From assembly GCA_001828545.1 (NCBI GenBank), contig MHYW01000070.1, positions 1 to 6,717 on the forward strand: DNA of 6,717 nucleotides. Direction: 5' to 3'. Within the stretch, counting starts at the first letter, position 1; each line of letters starts with the position of its first letter. The position numbers were made by a program, and so were the translations under genes. This stretch comes from Planctomycetes bacterium RIFCSPHIGHO2_12_FULL_52_36 (GTDB lineage: Bacteria; Planctomycetota; Brocadiia; Brocadiales; Bathyanammoxibiaceae). Under the pieces are notes generated by a model. The model did no database searches. It worked only from the letters and a program-made list of their open reading frames with translations, and was not told the DNA's origin. Positions 1 to 5,512 of this stretch are shown here, piece by piece.

Positions 1-1274
1 TATTGGCCACGCTGGGTATGCTCATCGCCGTCGTCGTAACGCTATTTGACAGGCAGATACTTGATTTCACCTACATCATCGCCGGTATCGTCATAGGTGG
101 TTCCATCGGTGCCATCTCAGCCTGGCAGGTGCCGATGACGGCCATGCCACAGATGGTGGCCATCTTGAACGGCTCCGGCGGTGGTGCCTCGGCGATGGTG
201 GCAGTGGCCGAGTTCCTCCGCACAACAGGGCAACCCGGCGTGGACGTGAGTATTACCCTGGTGCTCAGCCTGCTTATAGGCACGATAACCTTTACCGGCA
301 GTCTCATCGCCGCCGGCAAACTGCAGGGGGTCTTGAGGGGGGCACCAGTAGTGTTCCCCTTCCAACAGACCTTGAGTCTAATCCTGCTATCCTGGGCCAT
401 AGTGTTAGGGGTCTTGTTCGTAATATCAACGCCCTCCTTATCCAAGGTGGTCATAATTGCCCTTATCGGTGCGGTATTGGGGGTGCTGACAGTAATTCCA
501 ATAGGCGGCGCAGATATGCCGGTGGTGATTTCACTCTTGAACTCTTATTCAGGGCTGGCGGCGGCCTTGACGGGCTTTGTCCTCTCCAACAACGTACTCA
601 TCATAAGCGGTGCGCTGGTGGGCGCATCCGGTCTCATCCTGACGAACCTCATGTGCAAGGCCATGAACCGTAGTCTTCGCAACGTCCTCTTTGGCAGGGT
701 GGGGGTGGCAGAAGGCGGGCCAGCAGGTATCACCGAACAACGGCGGGTGACCAGCCATACTGCCGAAGATGCGGCCACGCTACTGGGGATGGCCCACTCT
801 GTAATAATTGTGCCAGGTTACGGCCTGGCAGTGGCACAGGCACAATACGCATTACAGGAACTGGCCGCACAGTTGGGTAAAAGGGGCATTAACGTGAGAT
901 ATGCCATCCATCCGGTAGCAGGGCGGATGCCGGGACACATGAACGTCCTCCTGGCCGAGGCCAACGTCCCGTATGACCTGCTCTACGAGATGGACGCCCT
1001 CAACGATGACTTCCAGAGGACCGATGTAGCACTGGTAGTAGGTGCCAATGACGTCATCAACCCCGCCGCCCGCAACAAAAAGGGGTGTCCCCTCTACGGC
1101 ATGCCCATATTGAACGTGGATAAGGCCAGGACCGTCATCGTTTGTAAACGGAGCCTGCGGCCAGGCTTTTCAGGGGAAGACAACGAGATATTTTATTTAG
1201 AAAAGACCCTGATGGTCTTCGGCGATGCCAAGGATACGCTGACCAAAATTGTGAGCCTGGTTAAAGGGTCATAG
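1..1274 (+). CDS. pntB: NAD(P) transhydrogenase subunit beta, N-terminus cut by window edge
   Basis: This is the membrane and NADP(H)-binding subunit of the proton-translocating transhydrogenase, which uses the proton gradient to reduce NADP+ with NADH. The visible 423 residues lack about 38 residues compared with E. coli PntB as I recall it (462 aa). The first full codon, TTG at 3-5, reads as an internal leucine, not a start. The first half is a series of hydrophobic helices (roughly 20-41, 84-106, 118-141, 148-166, 172-217). It includes the conserved IGGADMPVV and LNSYSG stretch (167-184) and CKAMNRS (218-224). The NADP-binding domain III starts near residue 250, with GYGLAVAQAQ (272-281), HPVAGRMPGHMNV (303-315), GANDVINPAA (347-356), KRS (382-384) and FGDAK (406-410). 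At the place of the E. coli proton-channel residue His91 there is Asn (residue 56, in AILNGSGGG). This is a natural variant in some PntB groups. pntA would be expected upstream, outside the window. The identification is very secure. Confidence 0.97.
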   Translation, partial: LATLGMLIAVVVTLFDRQILDFTYIIAGIVIGGSIGAISAWQVPMTAMPQMVAILNGSGGGASAMVAVAEFLRTTGQPGVDVSITLVLSLLIGTITFTGSLIAAGKLQGVLRGAPVVFPFQQTLSLILLSWAIVLGVLFVISTPSLSKVVIIALIGAVLGVLTVIPIGGADMPVVISLLNSYSGLAAALTGFVLSNNVLIISGALVGASGLILTNLMCKAMNRSLRNVLFGRVGVAEGGPAGITEQRRVTSHTAEDAATLLGMAHSVIIVPGYGLAVAQAQYALQELAAQLGKRGINVRYAIHPVAGRMPGHMNVLLAEANVPYDLLYEMDALNDDFQRTDVALVVGANDVINPAARNKKGCPLYGMPILNVDKARTVIVCKRSLRPGFSGEDNEIFYLEKTLMVFGDAKDTLTKIVSLVKGS

Positions 1275-1295
1275 CAGATGTCGCCCACAATCCCT

Positions 1296-3020
1296 TTACA
1301 TCTCCTCCGGCGTCTCCATGCCCAGGAGGTGGAGTCCGTTCCTCAATACCTGTCTCGTGCAGTCGGCAAGCAAGACCCTGGCCCTGGTGAGCTCTTCGTT
1401 CTTGCTGATTATCCTGTGATGGTTATAGTAGCGGTTGAAGAGACTGGCCAGCTCTATGAGGTAGTTGCAGAGGACTACAGGCTCACAGGTCTCGGCCGCT
1501 GAGACAATACTCCTGGGGAAGGACTCTAGCTTTCGCACCAGCAGATACTCGTCCTTCTCCTTCAGGAGACTAAAATCTACCTTGCCATCTACCGTCCCAC
1601 CGTATTTCCTTATGACACTGCAGAGCCTGGCGTGGGTGTACTGGAGGTAGGGGCCTGTCTCACCGTCAAAGTTCAGTACCTCCTTCCAGTCAAAGAGGAC
1701 GTCTCTGGTGCGGCGGCTGGAGAGGTCGGCAAAGATTACCGCCCCTATGCCCACCTGCCTGGCTATCTCCTCGGCCCTGGACAAATCTGGGTTCTTTTCC
1801 TGTATAATCCCCCTGGCCCTCTCCACGGCCTCCTTCAGCACCTCCTCAAGGAGTATGACCCGTCCCGCCCTGGTGGACATCTTCCCTTCCTTGAATTTTA
1901 TCAGCCCAAAGTCCACGTGGACACAGTCCTTCACCCAGGGATAGCCCATGAGCTCAAGTACCTTAAAGAATTGCTTGAAGTGGAGTCTCTGCTCAGAGCC
2001 TACCACGTAGAGCATACGGGAGAAACCAAATTCCCTGGCCCTGTATTCGGCCGCACAGACGTCCCGTGTGGCGTACAGGCTAGCCTCGTCCTTCTTCTTG
2101 AGGAGGCAGGGAGGCATACCGTACTGCTCCAGGTTGACCACCAGGGCCTCCTCGCTCAGGGTGGCAAGGCCGGCCTTCTTCAGCCTCTCCACGGTATCGT
2201 TGAGCATCTCGTTGTAGAAACTCTCCCCTGTGTAGTAATCAAACCTTATCCCCAGGGCATGGTAGACCTTGTTAAATTCCTTGAGGCTCACCTCCTTGAA
2301 GTGTCCCCAGAGGTGTCTGGCCTCTGTGTCTCCCCCCTCCAGTTCTTTGAAGGCCAGTCGGGCCTGGTCTTCCAGTGAGGCATCGTTCTTGGCCTCCTGA
2401 TGGAACTTTACGTAGAGACCGTGTAAGGCATCCACCGGGTCTTCCTTCAGTGCCTCCTCATTTCCCCATTTCCTGTAGGCCACTATGAGCTGTCCGAACT
2501 GGGTGCCCCAGTCCCCCAGATGGTTTATCCCCACGCAGTGGTAGCCCAGTGCCTTGTATAACCTGTAAAGGGCATTACCAATGACGGCGGAGCGGAGGTG
2601 GTGGACGGCCAGATGTTTTGCAATATTGGGGGAGGAGTAATCTATGACCACGGTCTTGCCCTTGCCAATGGTAGCATGTCCATAGCCATTGCCCTCCTTG
2701 TGTACCCTCTCCAGTATCCAACGGGCCAGTTCGTCATGTTGTACAAAAAAGTTGAGGTAAGCCCCCTCGGCCTTTACCCTGGTTACAAGCTGTAGGGGCG
2801 ACCGGCCGGTCGCCCCCACGATGGCCTGGGCCAGTTCCTGGGCTATGAGGTTAGGCGACTTATGGAGTCTCTCCTTGAGGGGAAAGCAAGGGACGGTGTA
2901 ATCCCCCATATCAGGATTAGGGGGCTGGTCTATGAGGGGGTATACGTCTTTCTCCTCCAGCCCGGTATGGGCCTTCAGGTAGTGAGCGATTTCTTTAAGG
3001 AAAGGGTTTGTTTTGAGCAT
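1296..3020 (-). CDS. argS: Arginyl-tRNA synthetase with altered HIGH motif
   Basis: This cytoplasmic class I enzyme charges tRNA-Arg with arginine. The 574 residues are full length for bacterial ArgS. The N-terminal additional domain is about 1-105. The catalytic Rossmann domain follows, with SPNIAK (130-135), HLGDWGTQFG (167-176) and the KMSKS-equivalent KMSTR (380-384). The DALR anticodon-binding domain covers roughly 457-574, from QYTHAR to a typical LLGMETPEEM end. The HIGH signature, usually H-x-G-H after SPNIAK-x-x, is A-V-H-H here (138-141): the first His and the Gly are changed and the last His is kept. The ATG at 3020 is the first usable start, because an in-frame stop lies four codons upstream (TGA TAT GTA GGG ATG). 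The ribosome site is weak, with AGGG abutting the ATG. Residues about 68-76 are encoded by a long palindrome that looks like an inserted repeat. The gene lies 119 bp downstream of trpS on the same strand and ends 21 bp from the convergent pntB stop. Confidence 0.96.
   Translation of the reverse strand: MLKTNPFLKEIAHYLKAHTGLEEKDVYPLIDQPPNPDMGDYTVPCFPLKERLHKSPNLIAQELAQAIVGATGRSPLQLVTRVKAEGAYLNFFVQHDELARWILERVHKEGNGYGHATIGKGKTVVIDYSSPNIAKHLAVHHLRSAVIGNALYRLYKALGYHCVGINHLGDWGTQFGQLIVAYRKWGNEEALKEDPVDALHGLYVKFHQEAKNDASLEDQARLAFKELEGGDTEARHLWGHFKEVSLKEFNKVYHALGIRFDYYTGESFYNEMLNDTVERLKKAGLATLSEEALVVNLEQYGMPPCLLKKKDEASLYATRDVCAAEYRAREFGFSRMLYVVGSEQRLHFKQFFKVLELMGYPWVKDCVHVDFGLIKFKEGKMSTRAGRVILLEEVLKEAVERARGIIQEKNPDLSRAEEIARQVGIGAVIFADLSSRRTRDVLFDWKEVLNFDGETGPYLQYTHARLCSVIRKYGGTVDGKVDFSLLKEKDEYLLVRKLESFPRSIVSAAETCEPVVLCNYLIELASLFNRYYNHHRIISKNEELTRARVLLADCTRQVLRNGLHLLGMETPEEM
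2792..2819. repeat. In-frame palindromic element inside argS
   Basis: Bases 2795-2816 form a perfect 22-bp palindrome with arms GGGGCGACCGG and CCGGTCGCCCC. The symmetry continues outward as GTA on the left against CAC on the right, with one A:C mismatch. It therefore resembles a GTAGGGGCGACC...GGTCGCCCCTAC repeat with one decayed base. It encodes ArgS residues of about 68-76 (VGATGRSPL). These fall in the variable stretch between the end of an N-terminal helix and the conserved A-x-G-x-x-[IL]-N-F strand. E. coli ArgS, as I recall it, is about five residues shorter there. The palindrome is certain from the bases. That it arrived as a mobile repeat is inference. Confidence 0.7.
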
Positions 3021-3064
3021 CCCTACATATCATCCAGTGTTCTGGGGAGACCTCTGCAAAATGA

Positions 3065-3117
3065 GTAGCCGCAGGCTTCAGCCTGCGTAAAATACGCAAC
3101 CTAAAGGTTGCGGCTAC
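3065..3117. repeat. REP-like double-hairpin element between trpS and argS
   Basis: This is a compact 53-bp palindromic unit in the 119-bp trpS-argS gap. Outer arms GTAGCCGC (3065-3072) and GCGGCTAC (3110-3117) are exact complements. Inside are two perfect 8-bp hairpins: CGCAGGCT/AGCCTGCG (3070-3087, loop TC) and CGCAACCT/AGGTTGCG (3095-3112, loop AA). A central pair GCGTA/TACGC (3085-3089 and 3093-3097) surrounds AAA. The DNA can thus fold as one long stem or as a clover-like pair of hairpins. This architecture is typical of repetitive extragenic palindromes mobilised by RAYT-type transposases. In RNA on the - strand it would lie between the two synthetase genes and might stabilise or partly terminate the trpS transcript. 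No T-run follows, so I do not call it a terminator. Confidence 0.85.
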
Positions 3118-3139
3118 AATACACAACTGTCCCTACGTT

Positions 3140-4135
3140 TCACCTACGTTTTGCCGAGACCCGGAGGCCAATGGCCTCCTTCACCTCCCGCATGGTCTGC
3201 CTGGCCATCTCCTGACAGCGTTCAGCCCCAGACTTGAGGACCTCTACCACGTAAGCTGGGTCTTCAAAGAGGGCCAATGCCTTCTCCCTGATGGGCTTGA
3301 GTTCTCTTACAATATTGTCCGACAGGCATTTCTTGCATTCCAGGCACCCAATCCCTGCCGTCCTGCACCCATTGGCTGACCAGTCTATCTCCTCAGGGCT
3401 GGAAAAGTGCTTGTGCAGGGAGTAGACGTTACAATTTTCAGGGTTCCCAGGGTCACTCCGCTTCTTGCGGTTCTCATCGGTTACGGCCACGGAGAGCTTC
3501 TTCCAGATGTCCTCCGGGGACTCGGTAAGGGATATGTAATTGTTCAGGCTCTTACTCATCTTGGTCTTACCGTCAAGGCCCATAATCCTGGGGGCCGTGG
3601 AGAGGAGTTCCTGGGGTTCTGGAAATAGGTTGCCGTAGCGGGCGTTGAATTTCCTGGTTATCTCCCTGGCGAGTTCTATGTGCTGTACTTGATCCTCCCC
3701 TACCGGCACCACCTCCGCCTTGTAGAGCAGTATATCAGCGGCCTGCAGGATAGGGTAACTGAAGAGACCCGCATTGATGTTTTCCCTGTGCTGGCGGGCC
3801 TTGTCCTTGAACTGGGTCATCCTTTCCAGATGACCCAGGGGGGTAAGGGTGTGGAATATCCAGGCCAGTTCCGTATGTTCGGGTACCTGGGACTGCAGGA
3901 AGATAATAGAACGCTTTGGGTCAAGACCCGCCGCAATGTTCACCGTGGCCACGTGGAGTATCTGCTGGGGCATGGCCTTTGGGTCCTGGGGGACGGTGAT
4001 GGCGTGATAGTCTACTATGGAAAAGATGCACTCGTAGGAGTCAAGTAGGCTTGCCCAATTCTTTATTGCCCCCAGATAGTTGCCTATATGGACCTCGCCG
4101 GTGGGCTGGATTCCGCTAAAGAGACGCTTTTTCAT
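3140..4135 (-). CDS. trpS: Tryptophanyl-tRNA synthetase with Fe-S-type cysteine motif
   Basis: This class Ic synthetase charges tRNA-Trp in the cytoplasm. Its 331 residues are normal for bacterial TrpRS. It opens with the family signature FSGIQPTGEVHIGNYLGA (6-23), which holds the HIGH-equivalent HIGN (16-19). KMSKS is intact at 192-196. The helical anticodon-binding domain follows and ends in TMREVKEAIGL. This domain carries cysteines at 235, 257, 264, 267 and 270, with spacing C-x21-C-x6-C-x2-C and one extra C-x2-C. Thermotoga maritima TrpRS binds a [4Fe-4S] cluster in the same domain through C-x22-C-x6-C-x2-C, so a cluster is likely here too (inference). The ATG at 4135 gives the conserved N-terminus. 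A weak AAGG site lies 4 nt upstream and is embedded in a heptamer array. A good promoter sits about 75-100 bp upstream, so the gene is probably transcribed independently of the OYE gene and possibly together with argS. Confidence 0.97.
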   Translation of the reverse strand: MKKRLFSGIQPTGEVHIGNYLGAIKNWASLLDSYECIFSIVDYHAITVPQDPKAMPQQILHVATVNIAAGLDPKRSIIFLQSQVPEHTELAWIFHTLTPLGHLERMTQFKDKARQHRENINAGLFSYPILQAADILLYKAEVVPVGEDQVQHIELAREITRKFNARYGNLFPEPQELLSTAPRIMGLDGKTKMSKSLNNYISLTESPEDIWKKLSVAVTDENRKKRSDPGNPENCNVYSLHKHFSSPEEIDWSANGCRTAGIGCLECKKCLSDNIVRELKPIREKALALFEDPAYVVEVLKSGAERCQEMARQTMREVKEAIGLRVSAKRR

Positions 4136-4177
4136 TAGACCTTAGACGTTAGACTGTAGACCATAGACTATAGACAA
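4136..4177. repeat. Six-unit TAGACNN heptamer array abutting the trpS start
   Basis: TAGAC occurs at 4136, 4143, 4150, 4157, 4164 and 4171, exactly every 7 bp. The two linker bases vary (CT, GT, TG, CA, TA, AA). On the trpS strand this reads as GTCTA repeats that run directly into the ATG. The array makes up most of the trpS 5' leader and supplies its weak AAGG ribosome site through a linker. Copy number could change by slippage or recombination and so alter leader length. It resembles the short tandem heptanucleotide repeats known from filamentous cyanobacteria and seen in other environmental genomes. Confidence 0.9.
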
Positions 4178-4208
4178 AAAACCTAGAGTCTACGGCCCAC
4201 AGTCCAGG
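4176..4208 (-). terminator. Possible intrinsic terminator or leader hairpin before trpS
   Basis: On the - strand, CCTGGA (4208-4203) can pair with TCTAGG (4187-4182) with one G-U wobble. Between them CTGTG and CGTAG can pair around a GGC loop, with two G-U pairs. Six T residues follow (4181-4176). This is the shape of an intrinsic terminator and could end readthrough from the OYE gene. It overlaps the start of the proposed trpS transcript, so it might instead be a leader structure that lets less than full transcription into trpS. The stem has wobbles and a 2-nt bulge, so confidence is modest. Confidence 0.35.
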
Positions 4209-4210
4209 CA

Positions 4211-4238
4211 ATTCTATCAAATAAGCTCAACCTTTCAA
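4211..4238 (-). promoter_or_regulatory. Candidate sigma-70 promoter for trpS
   Basis: Reading the - strand, TTGAAA (4238-4233) and TAGAAT (4216-4211) each match five of six bases of the -35 and -10 consensus, with a 16-bp spacer. The predicted start, about 6-7 bp downstream, is near 4204-4205 and gives a leader of about 70 nt made mainly of the heptamer array. It is the best promoter-like pair I found in this gap. Confidence 0.5.
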
Positions 4239-4273
4239 GTACTCACACCTAGGATGGAGGGGGAGGGGCTAGA

Positions 4274-4296
4274 TTCAGAATATAGAATATTCTGAA
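4274..4296. repeat. A+T-rich 10-bp inverted repeat downstream of the OYE gene
   Basis: TTCAGAATAT and ATATTCTGAA are perfect complements around a 3-base loop AGA. The hairpin lies about 40 bp downstream of the OYE stop codon. It may act as a transcript 3'-end structure, but no T-run follows on the - strand. It arises where the degenerate heptamer tract switches from an AGAATA-type unit to a TTCTGAA-type unit, so it may be a by-product of the repeat. Confidence 0.6.
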
Positions 4297-4359
4297 TTCT
4301 GACTACTGAATTCCGTATTCCTTCTTCTCGCTAATCCCTAATCCATAGCCCCTAACCCC
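4276..4359. repeat. Degenerate heptamer tract overlapping the OYE 3' end
   Basis: From 4276 to 4359 the bases fall into twelve 7-bp units: CAGAATA, TAGAATA, TTCTGAA, TTCTGAC, TACTGAA, TTCCGTA, TTCCTTC, TTCTCGC, TAATCCC, TAATCCA, TAGCCCC, TAACCCC. Every unit from the second on begins with T. The sequence drifts gradually from TTCTGAN to TAAYCCC, as expected from tandem amplification followed by divergence. On the - strand the last units read GGGGTTA, GGGGCTA, TGGATTA. They encode the final residues of the OYE protein and its TAG stop (4340-4338). Confidence 0.7.
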
Positions 4360-5501
4360 TGTTTCCCTATTTGGGCACAGCGAATGCCTTTGGGATGCCA
4401 GCACTGATTGCAGGAGATACAGGAGGCCTTCTCAGCGAGGCCCTTTCTGAACCTCTCCACCAAATCGGGTTCACGGATGAAGGGGCGGCTCATAGAGACC
4501 ATATCGGCCTTTTTTGTGCTAATAATTGACTCCATGACCTCCCTTGACCTGATACCCCCTACGCAGATTACAGGCACGGAGAGTACCTCCCCTTCGGCAG
4601 ACCCTTCTCCGCCTAAGGCGGATTCAGGGCTTCGGCTCAGGGCAAGTCTTATCTTCCGGGCATTGTCTGAGAAATAGGCCTCTTTTCCTGGAGAGTCTAT
4701 GTCCGGACGACAGGCACTGGGGAAAGAATCCCCTATCCCACCGCTTACCTCCACCGCATCAATACCGGCCTTGCCTAACATGGAAGCAATCTTCACCGCA
4801 TCTTCTATCTTTAGTCCATCCCCTATACAATCGTCAGAGTTGAGCTTTATAAGGACAGGAAACTCCTTCCCTACCTCCTTGCGGCACGCCTTCAGCACCT
4901 CCAGGAGTATCCTCGCACGGTTTTCTACACTCCCACCCCATTTATCCTGCCGTCTGTTGGTAAACGGGGATATGAACTGGCTGAGGAGGTAGCCATGGGC
5001 GGAGTGGAGTTGCACCCCATGAAAGCCTGCCTCCCTGGCCCTCCTGGCCGCCTGGGCAAAGGAGCGGATAATCTCCAGGATTTCGTCTTCCGTCATCTCC
5101 CTTGGGGTAAGCTTTGTTACAGGATAGGGGACAGGGGAGGGGGCTATGGGACTGCCATTACATGCAGAAGGGATTGACTGCCGTCCACCATGGGCTATCT
5201 GGAGGACTATCCTGGCGGGGTAGGGCCTCAGTCTCTCTGTTATCCTCTTGTAGGCGGGAATAAATTTATCGTCATATATGGCCGCCTGGGAGGTACTGCT
5301 CTTTCCGTCCGCCCGCACATAGGCATAGCCCGTTATTATGAGCCCCACACCGCCCCTCGCCAGGGCCTCGTAGAGCTCCGCCAATCTATCTGTTACGTAA
5401 TCCCCTTTGTCCGTGAGGCATTCATTGGTAGCAGAGCGTACGAAGCGGTTGGGTACCTCCATGGTACCTAATCTGATAGGCCCAAACAGGTTCCTATCCA
5501 T
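4338..5501 (-). CDS. NADH:flavin oxidoreductase, Old Yellow Enzyme family
   Basis: This is an FMN-dependent ene-reductase-type TIM barrel of 387 residues, soluble, with the substrate not predictable from sequence. Visible family marks are LFGPIRLG...VPNRFVRSAT (5-25), QIAHGGRQS (101-109), LHSAHGYLLSQFISPFTNRR (165-184), which contains the substrate-binding pair His166 and His169 and the proton-donor-position Tyr171, WGGSVENR (188-195), LIKLNSDD (217-224), EVSGG (251-255) and PVICVGGIRS (310-319). The phosphate-binding end is ADMVSMSRPFIREPDLV (332-348). It ends with a Cys cluster, CISCNQCW...RC (361-375), typical of the subgroup related to 2,4-dienoyl-CoA reductase. The second flavin/NAD(P) domain of that enzyme is absent. 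The Cys that tunes FMN in YqjM-type enzymes is replaced (Asn26). Residues of about 289-306 are an extra loop encoded by a palindromic repeat. The last six residues come from a heptamer tract. The ATG at 5501 gives the normal N-terminus but has no strong ribosome site. hepT ends 11 bp upstream, so it may be co-transcribed. Confidence 0.93.
   Translation of the reverse strand: MDRNLFGPIRLGTMEVPNRFVRSATNECLTDKGDYVTDRLAELYEALARGGVGLIITGYAYVRADGKSSTSQAAIYDDKFIPAYKRITERLRPYPARIVLQIAHGGRQSIPSACNGSPIAPSPVPYPVTKLTPREMTEDEILEIIRSFAQAARRAREAGFHGVQLHSAHGYLLSQFISPFTNRRQDKWGGSVENRARILLEVLKACRKEVGKEFPVLIKLNSDDCIGDGLKIEDAVKIASMLGKAGIDAVEVSGGIGDSFPSACRPDIDSPGKEAYFSDNARKIRLALSRSPESALGGEGSAEGEVLSVPVICVGGIRSREVMESIISTKKADMVSMSRPFIREPDLVERFRKGLAEKASCISCNQCWHPKGIRCAQIGKQGLGAMD
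4592..4636. repeat. In-frame palindromic element inside the OYE gene
   Basis: TCCGCCT (4608-4614) and AGGCGGA (4616-4622) form a perfect 7-bp inverted repeat around one A. CCCT (4602-4605) and AGGG (4626-4629) extend the stem across a small internal loop. The 7-mer CTTCGGC occurs on both sides, at 4592-4598 and 4630-4636, as direct repeats. The segment encodes approximately SRSPESALGGEGSAEGE, between the helix ARKIRLAL and the strand VPVICVGG. Family members normally have only a short turn there. I infer a repeat insertion that kept the frame open. The repeats themselves are plain in the sequence. Confidence 0.6.
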
Positions 5502-5512
5502 GATAGGCTTGC

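Noticed and set aside
1278..1502. Short + strand frame just after pntB
   Set aside because: It lies almost entirely antisense to the argS 3' end and has no ribosome site or recognisable domain.
1632..2378. Long open frame (248 codons) on the + strand inside argS
   Set aside because: It is antisense to a complete, well-conserved argS. The translation is rich in repeated Leu, Gly and His with no recognisable domain, as expected from a shadow frame.
3163..3179. GGAGGCC/GGCCTCC hairpin near the trpS 3' end
   Set aside because: It encodes the conserved EAIGL tail of TrpRS and has no T-run, so the symmetry is explained by coding sequence.
3680..4048. 122-codon + strand frame inside trpS
   Set aside because: It is antisense to conserved trpS coding sequence and has no family features.
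4136..4177. CRISPR-like array
   Set aside because: The units are 7 bp with 2-bp linkers, far too short for CRISPR repeats and spacers, and no cas genes are present.
4136..4273. T-box riboswitch or Trp-codon attenuator upstream of trpS
   Set aside because: No T-box-like conserved sequence and no leader peptide with tandem Trp codons can be found.
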